Part shown: positions 12,401-27,400 of the stretch, piece by piece
Numbering within the stretch: the first letter of the stretch is position 1
Layout: every line of letters begins with the position of its first letter
Source: Pipra filicauda
Lineage: Eukaryota; Chordata; Aves; Passeriformes; Pipridae
Assembly (NCBI RefSeq): GCF_003945595.2
Contig: NW_024104440.1
Coordinates: 365,449 to 429,448 of the forward strand
DNA: 64,000 nt
Direction: 5' to 3'
Position numbers and translations under genes: made by a program
Notes under the pieces: model-generated
Databases searched by the model: none
Told to the model about the DNA's origin: nothing
The model's input: only the letters and a program-made list of their open reading frames with translations

Positions 12401-15400
12401 CAGTGGGTCTGGACTAAACTTTCCCACAAGCCGAGGAACACCCAGGGAAGTGACTGAGGGTACTGAATGAACCACCACCGAGTGTCCCAAGGGAGGCTGA
12501 AGAGCTTTTCATCTGCTGTTATAGTCTCAGGATGTTTCTGCTGTTCAGTTTGTTCATCAAAGCAGGGAGTCTTGTTGGCACAGAAAATGTTTCTCGGGTG
12601 CAAGAGCTCCCCCATCATCAAGGGCTGCTGAGGAGCAACGGTGGCAAAGTTGATCTTTAGCAGAACTCACTCTAAATGCTGAAGTGATGGAAATGCTGCA
12701 AGAATTTTCACGAGTTTTAGCAGTCCCTGAGGGCCACACACCGGACCCAGCCTGGAAGAAAATACAGATATGCAGCAGTTTTTTCAGATGCTCACAAACA
12801 GCAAAGTTTAAGAATCCTTAAGTTTTTTCCCTGCAGCCCCAATGCTGTTTACACTCCTCAGAAGCAATTATTCCCTACCACCTGCAGCAAGGAATTCTGC
12901 TGTGAAGCCTCCACATGAGGAGCACACACAAGGCTAAGGCCCTTAGAAACCACAGAATCAGTGGTACATGCATTTGCCACTTTTTTTGTTCCTCTTTGCA
13001 AAATTCATCTCACTTTTTTTAGATTCCTGTATTTCTGTTCTTTATCTTTCTCAGGTTTTTAATTTTAAGTATAATCTTGATAACTGAGATTAAAAAAAAT
13101 ATTTTTTGCCTCAACTGTTGGCAATTCAGACTAACTAAAAATCAACCTTTTATTGCATCTTAAAGCATAAATTGCATTTTGATATCCATGCTCACAACAT
13201 TTGTCCCTCAGATCCCAGCCTCTGATTTGGAGTTTCCTTGGTATCAGAACAAGTTTAAAAGGATTAGAATTTTAAAAAATTTAAATAGAAGTAAATAAGA
13301 AGAGGAAAGGAGAAGAGAAAGCAGCATAAAATCAGAAGTGAGGCCAAGCATAGCAGTGCTGGGTTGGGTTAGATCTGAAGAGCAGGAAACAGATGAAGAC
13401 CTGCTGAGAGTTCTCCATTGCACTGCTGCAATTTCTGCCCAAACCAATTCACAGCCTATGGCAGGATATTTTAAGCAATAGAACAGCCTTGGAGGCTGCT
13501 TGAAGTTTGTGGGGAAAAAAAGAAATATTACTGAACACTCATTTTCAAAGTAAGTGTTTCCAAGTCAACCTTCCTTCTTCTAGGAAAAGGTTGCTAAATA
13601 ATTTATTTGGGAGGCATTGTCTGACATAATTCTCTCATGGCCCAAGCTCTATTAGGGTAGAAAATTACATCAGGAGACCTAGATAGAAAAGTTGAGCATT
13701 TCTGGGGGAAAATCCAGGTAGCTGGATCACGATCAAGACATTTTATGCCCTGTGGCACAAGATCTACACCTGTTGGTAAGGAGCTAACTTGTAGTAAAAT
13801 CAAACAAAATTGATAGAACCTTGTTGATCTATATCACTGCAGGAGCCAGAAATGATGCTTTCTGAGTTTTGGCCATAGTTAATTAAATCTAGTTAAGAAA
13901 AGCAAAATAAGTTTTCTTAATGCTTTACATAAACTAACTATACATCAGTTCAAGGACTGCAGCCAATATCCATGACTTCTCTTTCTTCAGTGTAATCATA
14001 TCAACCAGCAGAGAAGTACAACACTTACGCAAATTCGAGTTTTCTGAGGTTTTTGATGGCAGGAATTTCATAGCTGGTGGAATCAGATGCATCTTGCTCA
14101 CTAAATAAATCACAGTAGAACCAGAGTATGATAAATATTTCAGCAAAAGAAACAGTGCTTTAAAATAACTTGTTAGTAAATTTTTACAGGAAATAAACCA
14201 TTGCTGCATTAGCTGAGGAACCAGGAAACTTCAGAATAACTTCTGCTCCAACCTTTCTTCAACAGAGTAATTTCAATCTGATAATTGCCTTTCATAGTGC
14301 AGTTGTTTGCTCTTTTTCCAATAAAACTTAAAAATACGTTTTTCTGTATCAACTATTTTCTGTCAGACATGAAATTATTGTGTGTATATTTTAACCAAAA
14401 TACTCTGCACATCTTAAAATGGAAGTCATCATTTAAAAAGCAAACCAAAACCTTTATTTCTGTGTGCTTTTAAATGCAACCAGTCCCCTAGCCCCAGTAT
14501 GAGTAGGGATGAAACAGAGGGTTTATAGACCCGAGCTTTCATCTCCTGGGCTAAAAGACTGACTCAGACCACATGTGACTAGTGCAAAACAGGCTTTCAT
14601 TTATGGCCCAGGGGCTACAGGGGGAAAGAATCAGCCCAAGTTATGCAACTGAAAGCAATTGAAAGATGGCCCACTTGGAGATTAAAAAGAAATCTGAAGA
14701 AAAAATGACAGCTGGCCTTTTTATTGGCAGTTTTGATGAATATTGCTGTCATTGCTCCTCCCTGCCTTGACAGCCACCTCACAGCAGGGTAGAAGAACAC
14801 CCTGGTGTGATACAAGAGCTTGCACTGCCTGAGTTACTCCTCCTTTGGAGAAGCAGAGAACTCTGTTTTCCAGCAACCGTTGTTCAGAGAACTCTGTTGT
14901 CAGTGAAACCCCATTTTCTGAAGTTGCCAGCACAACAGGACTTCTGATCATAACCGAGCCTACCAATTCACCATCTTCTCTTGTATCTCCACAAGGTCGG
15001 AGAGGTCACTGATGTCCTTCATCGTCTTTGCCTTAAAGGGATCAAGAACAAATTTCTCTGCTGATGCTTTCAGCAGCTCGTAGTCTTTTGACTGTTCTAA
15101 AGATTTCCAGAGCCTGACAGTGTCATTGAGGGAGGCCCTGTGAGGTGACAAAACACGCAAAACCAACAGATGTGACAGCTGTTGTTGCATGAAGGTGTCA
15201 TCTAGAGACAGTGCTACGAACTACGTACAGACAGTGACCAACCTGAAGGACGCCACGTTCTTGAGGCTCACCAAGTCTTTGAGCCCTTGCATGTCAATGC
15301 TGCTGTTTCTCAAATCCAAGGAAAACTCCTTTCTCGACCTTTTCAAAATAGAGTGCAGTACATGGACATCAGGTGGGGTAAGGACTATGTTCAGAAAAGA

Positions 15401-18400
15401 CAAGTCTGGCTTGAGCCTTAAGGCCACGTGCTGCAGGAGGTAACTGCTTTGGGTTTCATAAACACAGCGTAGGAGCTCCAGCAGCCTCTCTGGACAGAGA
15501 TCATTAATCTGCAGCCTTCTAATATATTTCAAGAGTTTATTCTGCTTCTTCACTGGTTGTATTTCATCCTGATTCGAAAGGGAGCAGAAGTAAGGGTCAT
15601 CCTGGAGAAACAACAATCCAGACAAAAATCGAGGCACTAAATCTAGCCAGTGATAGGGTTTTTTCCTTTTGGATGGAAAAGACAGGTACTTTATTACACT
15701 TTTATCCTTGAGCTCTTCTGCTAATGAAAGGTGAAGTGCACACAAGAAGTTCTGAATGACAAAATCAGAGAATGTGCTCCCAAATTCCTCTTCTTCACTA
15801 TCTGAATGTCTGGGGAATGCAAATGGAAGGAAAAATCCATATTTCAGAGCAAACTCTTTAACTTCTTTAGAAGGAAAAAGATCACTTTTCATGGCACTTT
15901 GGTGCTTTTCTCCAAGACACCAGGCTATATGGGCTAGGGTAATAAGATTCTCTTGATTTTGTGTGGCTGTAACGTCTGTTTGCACAGGTATTATCTTCTG
16001 CTGAAAAAATTTCAGGAAGACTGCAGAAAGAGTTGAAGGAAGGCTCTCCTCTCCCATTTCAAGTACTGTATCACAAAGAAAACAAACAAATCTACACATG
16101 CCAGGGCTGTAACAATGACTGAACAAGTACTCATGGTCTTTGACTAATTTCAGTGCACTGTCACAGTGGGGTAATCCTTCAAAGTATTTGGTTATGTACA
16201 GTTCTCTCTGCTCAGGGGAAAATCCTACTATTTCAATAGTCTTATCCACTTTGGACACATAGTAGTACACCTTGTCTTTTGGTCTTGCTGTAAATACTAA
16301 GGTACAACCATTGAGTATCTTTCTTTGGATGAGTCCTGAAAGCAGCTCCTTTATACTGTACAAATCTTTTTCCAGCTCGCTGGCTGAGCAACGAGGAGAA
16401 TTCTCATGGTCATGCAATCCTTTAAAGCCATCAAAAACCAGAAGGACTTTAGCAGGATTTTGCAATATGTACTCGAATATCTCTTTGCTTCCCTCCTGAG
16501 GTTTTACAAAAAATTCAAGAAGCAGTTCCTTCAGGCTGTATCGCTTCTCAGGCAAGCTTATTTGCTCACAGTCAAACCAAAATACAAATTCAAACTCAGA
16601 AAACTCTCCATTGGACCAGTCCTGGCAGATCTTCTGAACAAGAATACTTTTGCCCATTCCTGCTTTTCCCAGCACCAAAATCACTTTAGTCTCTAAGCCT
16701 TTACGTTTTGGGATTTGAAATATTTGGCTTCTATCGATGGCTATCTTTTCCTTCTCGTGCAGACTGCAAGTCACCAGCTGGTTTTCCATTGTTTTTGCAC
16801 TATTCCTCCCAGTCCTGGTTTCAGTTTGGCTTTGAACAAGTGTCCCATCAATAAACAGGTGATCCAGTGCTACCTCACGCTCCAGGGTCACAAACTTGCA
16901 CGTGTCTCGGAAATAATCCTTAAGGGAAGTGCAGAAAGTTTCCACCAGCTCTAGAGAAATAAAAAAGCACACAGAAACTGAAGACACCAGTCCACAAATT
17001 GCAACATCATTTCATGATGCTTTAAGTACTATGGTAACATGGTGAAAATACATCCATTCCCATAAAGCCCTTAGGTCTGGATTTATCCTGTGCAGCCTCA
17101 GGTTAGAAGTGCAGGCACAACAGACACTTTTAAATCTATGAGCTGAATAATTTTGGAGTTATCTACAGAGATGATAAAACCAGCTAAGCATACTGACCTG
17201 CTGAGTAGGTACTACAGCTATCTAAAGCTATCTAGATATCTAAAGGTAGTCAAGTCTAAAATCATGAAAACAGGAATTGTGCCCTCAGAACAGCTCCACA
17301 AATTGTTGAATGACGATTCCTACAACAAGTGGCTTTTCTGTATGAAAAGAGGCACAGAGTCTCTTTCCAAGAAATACTGGAAGGTTTAAGTTCAAGAGTT
17401 CTAAACTCACCTCGTGTTTTGAAATCATCTTCAGAAGGAATTATGGAATCTTGAACTTCTTCAAACCTTTCTACATCTGGAGAAACAAAACCATACACTT
17501 GAAGAAGACACCGAGATTGTAATTGAGTCAGTCTTACTAATTTTAACAATAAGACTGATGCAAATTTTCAAGCTCAGTGCAACATATATCCAGAGGAAGA
17601 GATATTTTGTTTACTTCACAAGGAAAAGGGAAGAAGTCCTCACACAGGTAGGATTCAGCTGATGTGCAGTTGCAGACAGTGTGGCACCAAACAAGCTGAC
17701 AGCTGTTTTGACAGTGGCATGAAGCAGATCTATCATTGCAAGGTGAAATCCAGTGTTCTTTTAAATGTCAGTGTTTTGAATAAATTCACATTCACACGTA
17801 GTGCTTATCTATGTCTTCAAAAGCAATTGCTTCCTTTTGTTATTCTACACCTTGTAACCAAGCACTAAAGATGAAAGTCACAGTGAAGTGACTGTTGGTA
17901 ACAGAATTTACCCAGTACTTTTGCTGGCAAAGTCCTGTTGCTGTCCTAATTTCTTTCTTTTTGCCTGTTTGCTTTCAAACTTTTGCACATGGGTCAGACG
18001 AGCAGTGTCTGCTTTACACAAAGAAATTGGGAGTTTTTCCAGAGAGAGAATATTTTCTATAGGTAATGACAGACTGTCAGTTTTGACAAAACTCTTGGTA
18101 GGCAAAGCTTTGCAAATGCAAGACAGAATTTAAATTGACAGAGACTGTAACAAACCTAACCTCTTAGTCTTGGAACTACATGCAGCAGAGATCTGCAAAA
18201 AATCCCCCAAATCAAAACAGGCTAATCTTCCTAAGTTTGAACAAATGCATTTCATGCTATATCATCATCTTGCTGTAGAATGTGGTTTAAAAAAATACAA
18301 ATCTTAGAGTTTCAGAAATCTGAAAATTAATTCCTACCCCGCATGCCAGCAACCTTTGGAATGGTTTGAGTTCAGAGTTGTTTCTAGCAGGGAAGCAGCA

Positions 18401-21400
18401 CAGACTTCTAATAAGCAAGTCCTTACTTCAGTGAAAGAACACATTTAATACAAAGATAGCTCTCCTCCATGTAGAAGAAAAATCAACCTAAAATATTAAA
18501 TAAAGAAGGGTTGTGCCTGTTTTCAGGCAGCTGTCTGGTTTTGGTTTACTATTTATTTTATTAAATTAGAAAACAGAATGGAAAACCAAAAAAAGCTGTA
18601 ATGAGACATTTAGATGAGAAACTGGTCAAATCAGTCAGGAGTGAATAGTTTTTCAAAAAGGAAAAGACACTGGCTCGGAATGTTCTGTGCTAATTTTTCT
18701 GCTGCGTTTGGAATTCTGAGACTTGTAACATGCATATGTTGTGCTACTGTAAATCAGTTGGAATTATCAGCGTTGTGTATTCACATAGGCGGTATATATA
18801 ATTTACAAAGACTGCCCCGAACCTAGGGATATTTGCCTGTTATTCCGCACTTTATGCTTTTGCGGCGGTGGAAGCCGCCAGAGGGCAACAGAGCCCCTGT
18901 ACTGGGCTGCTGCAGCTGCAGGGACCAGCAGCTGAACGCTCACATCAAACTCCGGCTTCCAACCCTGCTCCGAGGGCTGGAAAAAGTGTCTCAGGAAAGT
19001 CTGATGCCACAGGCGGGACTGTTATATCCTGACCAAGGCTCTGACTTCTTTATAAGCCTTTCTGTACATTAGGCTTCTGTATTGTTCAGTTAAATAAGCC
19101 CTCACAGTTTGGGTTTTGGGGCTTCCATGTGAGCTGGGTGCAGTCTGGCTTCCAGCACTGAGCATTTAAGACGCTCAGGACCAGAACAACTTCCACTTTC
19201 TGATGGGGGCTCAAGCACACTGGGCTTTGCATTGTCTGAACCACACAAGACTTATTCCAGAAACTGGAGTCTCACAGCAAACACAGAGGCTGCTAAAATA
19301 CAGCTGAACCTGTAGCTCTACAACCCCTTATCTGCACTTTATTTTGGATTAGATTAAGCAGACAATGATCAATACAGAAAAGGTAATGCCATCAATTTTT
19401 AGTTTCCTCAATAAGATCAGTATGAGTAGAGCCTGGAGAGGAGAATTGGCTTTGAGTAGAAGAAATATGGTCCCTCTATCCATTAAAAGTGCTGCACACG
19501 TATAAAAATCAATTTTCTACTTACCAAATGAACTAACTGGAAAATCTGGGGATATGAATGTTTCCATGGAAGAAGTAAACACTGGCAAGAAACAGATAAT
19601 AGCTTTTAGCATATCATAGCTATCAGTAACTAAACTTAGTACTTCGTTGGCAGCATTGATTTTTCTGTACTTTATGCCTATTTATGTGGGCTAAAGGCTA
19701 TTGCTCTTACCTGGATATATTATAAAATCAGATATGCCATTTTCAAGAACAAAGTTAAGTAACTGCTGAGGAGGATCTGCAAAGCCTGGATTGTCCTGGC
19801 TCCCTTTCACACTGACAGGTAGAATCTCTGCAGTCCAAGGTTCTGAAGATCCTGAAATGAATGGAGAATAATTACTATTCTGGTTTTAAAGCTTCTGGTT
19901 TCTAAAGGTTTCTAAGAGAGAAATAGCTTTCTAAAAGCTACTTATTGTTTATACAGCTTCTAGGCAAATATTTTCTGTGGAGAATTTGTAGGATCACAGG
20001 AGGTCCATAGAACCCATTAGAAAAAACACTCTTAAAAGTGAAATACAGGAGATTACCCAGCTTTTAGTGACCACTGTTTTTCAACAGTCTAAAAAGAAAT
20101 CCTATTAATATAAGGAAAAGTGCTTAAGGCAAAGTCTATCAACATATAGACAGAGAACCAGAAGAGAGAAGATGTGAAAATAGTATCTGCATTAATTTTA
20201 CCATCCTTTGCACTACATCCCACCTAAGTGAACATCATACAGGTTGTACAAGCAGCCAGCCAGCATCCCCCCTCCCAACCCACACTGGGTAGTTTTTCTG
20301 ATGATTCAATGCTTGCAATTTAATCACCCATAGCTCTGAGTTTCTGTAGGTGTGACAGAATTTCCTCTGATGCTTTATGCTGCTTTAGCTAGCATCAGAT
20401 GCTTCAAGACTTCCAACTTATACACTGCTTTTGGTTCCTTTCCAGCATAGGTTTAACAGTGAAAGGTGTTGAACTGTGTCCTGGTCATTAGCATTTCACA
20501 GTGTACCATGAGCACCCTCTGCTACACAGCATGACCAAGGCCAGGTGGTTACACAGCCCATCACTACTCAGCTTTTATGAGCTCAATTGCAACCTAGATT
20601 TTGCTCTACTACTGCAAATGTAATTATCCCTCAGTCCTTTACAAACTTCCCAGTGAAAAAGTAATTGGAACTAAATCAAAGTTTATTAATGGAAGTTCTG
20701 TGACTTCCTATTCTTAAGACAAGTAGGGAATTACTTAGATTAGCATAGAGTAAATAACTGTTCTCTTATAACCTGCACTTCACCAATTAAAAGAAGGATT
20801 CCTTCCATTTCATCAGGGGCAATGCCCTTTAATTGCCTTGAATGTTTTCATTCTTTTAGTGAGTGCCACACATTTAAGTGTTTGGTTGAGACAGCTGCCA
20901 TGCTTGGTTTTCCTGCCATTGTTCAGATTCAGAGGAGAGTTTCCCCTTGTATAAATGAGCCTCTGTACAGGTGCACCTCTATAGCTCTGTGTACATACCA
21001 GGAATTAGGAAACTTCTTTCCAAGCCGTAGGCAGCAGGAACAGAAAAGGACAAGTGCTGGTTAGTCAGTGAGGTGCAGCCCACTGGCAGGCTGTTGAAAG
21101 GCAGAGCTAAGAAACTGCCATTCTCTGCAGCCACTGCAGGCACTTCCACTTCAAAATAAAAAAGCAAAATGAAAGGAGAACGTTATTTCATTGCTGGAGT
21201 TGAGGGGACCAGAGAAGAGATGTCAACAGATAACATGAATCACTAGTCAGTAAGAACAATTCACGATAGCTTCCTGGAATATACCCAGCTCTCAAAGCCT
21301 AAAATGTATTTTTGAAATTCTGTAGTGGATCACTTTTTCTTCTGAGTAGTTCACCCTTTAAATTTTCTTTTCTTCATCTTTCTTGGCCTGTCTTATTTCT

Positions 21401-24400
21401 AGATATCTCCAGATGTATCTACACATGGATAGCTGACAGATTAGACATAGCAAGGTCTGACATTAGCTGTGATAATTTCCCGAGCACACTTTGTTATCTC
21501 AATATTGCACAAGAGCAGAGAGGGCCAAGTGCAGTAAACTGAGGACCTTGACTCTCTACTGAGACACTACAGTGCTTGTAAGGACAGCTCTAAGAGTGTT
21601 TCCCAAAGAGCAGTCACAAACACCTGAATTTTAAAAGATGCATCTTGCCCACAGCACTCTTTTTTCTTCCAAGAATGGGACAAATGGGGAGAGAGACTTG
21701 TGCATTGTACAATTTCATCTGCTTATGGAAAGTTTCTTACAAATCAAGTAAGACACACTTGTTAATTTGAATTATTCTGCTAGTTTCCTTGGGTTTGCCA
21801 CATCCTTATTCTCAGAGGGTTTTTTTGCTTTTTCCTTCCCTCTCCTGTCTAGCAGCAAAAAGCAAGTCTATATTTCATCACTTTCTGTGGTCTGATGTTT
21901 TCATCTAGAGCTACAGACCTGAGTGGGTTTTGTGCCACTATAAATTGCACTGTGTCTGCAATGCAAATCTTTTAGGGTGGGATGTGTTCACGTTGCTTAT
22001 CAGGAATTGATATATTATTTTGTTAAAGAATCTTTCATTTCTACTGAGACATAAAGCAAGATTTTAAAAAGTGTTTTTCAGCTCATGCTTAAATCAGTGG
22101 GATAAATTCCCCTGTAATTTCCTCTCCAGAGACTGTTGCATTGCTCTGGTCAGATGAGAACAGGTACTGCTATAGCTATCAAAACAGCTGGGCAAAAAAA
22201 CTTTACTTTCATCCAATTCCTTTGAAAGAATCTCATCCTTTGCTTGCCACTCTGAACTTTGGCACACATTATCCTCTTTACTGTAGGTAGTCCTACCCTT
22301 CTGAAGAGGTGATGCACTTACCTTCGCAGGATCACTCTGTGACACTCATTCATGACAGGGTAAATAAATTCCTGATTTTGTCAAGTAGCCCATCTTTTTG
22401 TCCATTAGATTTTTTGTACCTAGTACTTATACTGTCTTATGTATATACTCCTTCCTCAGCACCTTTATTGCATCAAGGAAGGTAGAGAGGCTGACAATAT
22501 TCTGAAGATTTCCAGAAAAAGGATGGGTGCAGCTTTACAGAGCACCTGTTAGCTCTGTGATGATACTGGAATGCAAGGTCTATAGGGTGGAACATTTGGA
22601 ACTGATGTGCCATTTCCTTATTGAGAACTCTTGTTACTGTGGCATAAACACAGGCTTTTAAAAGTGCCTAATCTCTAAGGGAACTTAAGCAGATAGAAGA
22701 TAACCCACATTTAATGGGTACCAGCTGCCAGGATCTTCACTTGTACCTAAATAACTACAATCATCAGGTACCCATTCAGTAGAAACTCCAATTACCTCTC
22801 CAGAACTAGCAAATGTATTTTTTCTACAGCTAATTCTGTTCTATCCTCCCTCCCCACTCCCTCAGAACTCCACATGAACACTGGAAAATCAGCTTGGATC
22901 ACAGACCCAGTGCACATGTCTGTTCTCTGTCACCTTCATCCAGTCTGTGCAAGTTCCTTGCCAACTGCTGGCCTGAATTGTGCTGAGGTGCAGCCCCATG
23001 ATCCCAGAACTCTCTGGATGGATCTCTAGGTTACACTCTGGTTTGGCTGCCCTTCCTGACATGTACGTGGCCCCCGGGGTTTGGTGCAGTCAGAGTTCCC
23101 CTTAGGAGGCTCGTGAGGTGTGCTGGCATACAATGGCTCAAATGTCAATTGAAAACACAGTATAAAATATTCATCCCAGACTGGTTGCTCTCACATGGAT
23201 GTTGGAAGACTATTTTGCTGTTTTAGCTGTGTCTGAGACACCCATTTAGGCTACAGTTGGGTAAGAAGATTAGCACCAGTTGACACATAGGGAGCAAGTT
23301 CCAGCCTGACTGCTGGCCCCAGGCATTGTCTTGTAGATGGTCTAAAAATGTGCAAAGCCTAGAAATTTCCCCTTCTCCCTTTCTTGTTTTTGTTAAAGGA
23401 CTTTATAGCATGGACTGGGCCAAGAAATCATCTCTTCCCCGTTATTATTTTCACTAGGATGTTTCCCCAGAGTTTTGGAAGACGTCACACAGAACAAAGA
23501 GGATCAAGCCCAGAAAAGGCCAAACTGTGACCTGAGTCATATTACCCACCAGAAACAAAAAGTGTACGTGATAAAAATTACAAAATTTGGCACCAAGACA
23601 GCTCTCTGCTGTTTTGCTTTCTTCTCTCAGGTGGATTTAGAAAAGCTCAACTGTGCTTATGTTAAGAAAGTAATTTTCCTATCCTCTGGCAGGAACATGT
23701 GCTTTTGAAGCATAAGGATCCAACTGTTCCTAAGCTACTGTGTAGTTGGTCCTAAGTTGCACGAGTTAATAGTTGCTGATAAAAGGATGTGGATTTGTTA
23801 TATCATAAATAAGTCAGAGGAGTACAAAAAGTGTGATTTTTGCAGAAACATGAAAATGCATGATGGTCAAAATCACTAAATCTATGAGAGCAAACTTCTC
23901 CTAGAAGGCAGAGCTCCAACACCTAGCAGAGGATGAGACTTTGGAACATGAGAAAATATATGCTCCATAACCTTCCCCTATTCAGTCAATGACTTACCAA
24001 TTTTTCTGTATTTTGGTTCTGAAGTATCAGACCAGTTCTCTGCAGAGCCTAGGAAGGCTGAAAGAAAGAAAGGTGAGAATAAGTGACAAAAATTGAACCA
24101 GTTTGGTAATTTTAAGTTTACCCCACGGAAACTTATTTTAACCTTTTAAAGTAGAAGGGGGTGTTATGAGTTTCAACTCAGCTATTTCAGAACTGTGCAG
24201 CTCCAGTGCATAAACACAAATGTGAAAAGCCTCATATTATTATTTCAGTCTGACTGTGAAGTTTTAATTAGGCTGCAGATTTTTGTGCCATTCAAAGATT
24301 TTTGCTGTTGTCCTTGCTGTTAAAGAGGGAGTTGTTCAGCCAATACTTGCTAAGCTATAGATACAATGAAAAAGAAGTTAACGCTGTCACATGGATGATA

Positions 24401-27400
24401 AAAATGTGAAGAAATAGATCATGCTTAATGTCATGTTACAGGGCAACAAATTCTGTGAATTGTAAATCCTGTGCTTGGAAGAGCTGTTTTCAGTTCCTGC
24501 CCACGCACCACGAGCAGGGGCAGAGGAAACACATCTGGTTGAATGAGTGAAGAACTGCATGAGAAGTGCATTGGGGCTGTGCTAAACCCATGAAAGTTTA
24601 GAATTCAAACACTACAGCCTTCCAAATTCTTAATGTTCTTCACTTACTTCGTTTATGACACTTCTGCTTCTTCATGTCAGGAAATTTCTCAATGTTTTCA
24701 GCAGTCATTTCATCCAAATTGAGGTTCCCTGCTAAAAATATGAAGTATGGCCAAATGTCAACCTTTTTTCTCCTAGAAAAATTACAGAAAGAAGTAAAAG
24801 CTAGAGAAACACACCAACAGGCAGCAAAGATGGAATAGGCTCCAAATAAAAGATAAAAATCAAGTTATGCAATAAAACATGTATCCAGATCCATATAGTT
24901 TAGAAAGCCCACAGAACTCTGAATGCAGATTTTCTTGCCGTGTGTTAGCTTCTGAACTGGAAACTATTAATCTTCTGCCATAAATTCAGTGGCTAATAAA
25001 ACATAAATACTACTCAATGCTCTAGTGATGAGCAAAGGATAAAACATCACAGCCATGTCACATGGGATCTCAGTACACGTAAAATGACTCAATTTATGTA
25101 CAAAAGGGATTCGATCCTTTAAGAGACAGAGTAAAGGGTTCTGAAATGATTTCATACTTTGTGTTTAAAGAACTGTCAAGTTATCCATACCATTCTTTTA
25201 CTGGCAAATACTTAAGTATTAATACTGTATCTTGGTTTTTTTTTCTAAAACCAATAGAAATATTGTTATTAGGTGCAAAACCCCTGAAATTCTAGACACA
25301 CCAGGGAGCAGTATAAATCATTTGAAAAGTCATGTGAGCTTACTGTAGCCAGAATTATTCCAGGGAAGGACTGACCTTTGGTAAATTAGTTCAAATTATT
25401 TTGCTCAAGCACAAAAGAGGATGCACAGATATTGTGTGAATCTTTCTGATTCTATGGATTTCTCAGCAGCCACACATTAATATACAGATTCTGAAATAGT
25501 AAACAGCTGTATTTTTCCTACTACCTAAGCGATGATTTTGTCCCAGAAGCCAAGCAAGTATCTCTGGTCAAGCACTGAATGAAGGAATAATTTGTTATAT
25601 GTATATTGTAGCATTGTTGCATTGATCTGGGTGAGAAGTAAAACCTGATGTGCTTCCTCAGGCAGCTCTGTGCATCTTGGACGGAAATAAGTGTGTGTGA
25701 GCTGCATTTATACACGTGTTAAGTCTTCTGGCAACTCATGTATATCACCCCTGTTGTGCTCAGAGTAAATGTGATGCTACTTGAGGGCATTTACAGCACT
25801 GGGCAGTTAAACTGTGAGTGTGTTACAGCCATAGTGATGTCATCAGCAACTTGATCAGAGATAAATCTGCCATCTTTGAGAAAAGCCTTCAAAAATACAG
25901 AAAATCCTTGTTTTTTTCAAGAAAATCCTGGGACATGGTCACAAGTGGAAAGAAGACACCATATATATAAAACTTTACTAGTGTTTGAACTGTGGGCATA
26001 AAGCACATGTTAGCCAGAACACTGTCATGGAGAAAATTAGTCTTTGTCATATAAATCTTACCAAAAATGTCTTCCACCTGCTTCTCCTGATGATCCTTGA
26101 GCACATATTCTACTAATTCAGCTGGCAACACAGGAAAGAAAAACAGAGGAACACAGCAATGGCATTGTAACTTTCTCAGCTCAACTCTTGTAAGCTTACC
26201 CTTATTAACAGAAATCTGCAGTTTAAGTAAAATTGAAGAGTTAAATTAAGTTTTTCTTGTAAATTGTTGTTCAGGAAATAAAGATCACAAGAAAGGAGAA
26301 GTTGAGACAGGAAGTATTAAGCAGAAGATGACATTAATAGAGAGATTTTCCCCCAACAGCCACAAGCTACTGTTCATCTGTTTCCCCACAATGCACAGGT
26401 TTAGGTACTTGGTTAGATCTACCACGCATGAGGGACAGACCACTTGAGTATGTGCCACTGCTTCAGAGTGAAAATAGAATTTGTAAGGAACAGCTATAGC
26501 AAATGATTGTAAAATAACGATTTAACACCCAAAAATTACTTTCATACCCATTTTAGCATAAGCATCCGTGGTGTTGGAACAGAGATACGACCCATCTCCA
26601 TTTTCACCATTTTCCATCGTACTCATGAAATCCATATTATTTAACTGTTCATAGTTGCTGGCATCAACTTCAAGATCTAAAGAAGAATATGCATTGGCTT
26701 AATGAATACCATAACTAATGAGCAAAAAACCCAGATACCATGACATGCAGAACAGGCAGATATGTTGCTTCAGCATAAGGTTTTGGCTCTGCATTGTAAG
26801 TTGGCTAAGGAGGAACAGAACTGAACTCTCAGTAATTCATAGTCATCTGGAAATCAGCACTTTTCTTTTGATAAACTCTGAGACCTCATCTCTCCTAGTA
26901 AATAAAATAGTTCCTAAATCCATTCTATGGCATTAAAGCCCAGACTTATGGACACTATTAAACCTTCTGCTGCAGGATACAGTGGTGCCATCAAAATTCC
27001 CTGTTCAGAACAATGCTGTGTCCAGGTACTGCAAATTGCTTGTGAAGCTTCTGGTTGGCCAAGGTCAAATCCATGCCTGGGACTGTGCTAAAACCCTCCC
27101 AGCAGAGATTTCAGCTTCCATTAACTGGTGTAGTATCCTGATGATGTTTGATTTACCTACATCACTTCAGACACTGCTAAGGCTCAAAAGTACTCAAATA
27201 AGTGAAACATCTCTGATAGCACAAGAGTCAGTCCTTGATCCCTAATTCATCCTGCTTTCAGTCACTGAGCAAGTGAGGACATGGGGTGAAGAAACATTCC
27301 TGCAGCTGTTATTAACAGTCAAGTTGAAAGAGAACAGCTCAGCCTGGGAAATAATCAATCACAGAGGTGTTTCCAGTACTGTATGTTTTGTTAGACTGAC

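Noticed and set aside
22094..22345. Open frame of 83 codons inside CIITA intron 6 with an acceptor-like TCACCTCTTCAG and donor-like GTAAAG
   Set aside because: Joined to the flanking phase-1 exons, the frame entered from that acceptor meets a stop at once, and there is no similarity to CIITA.
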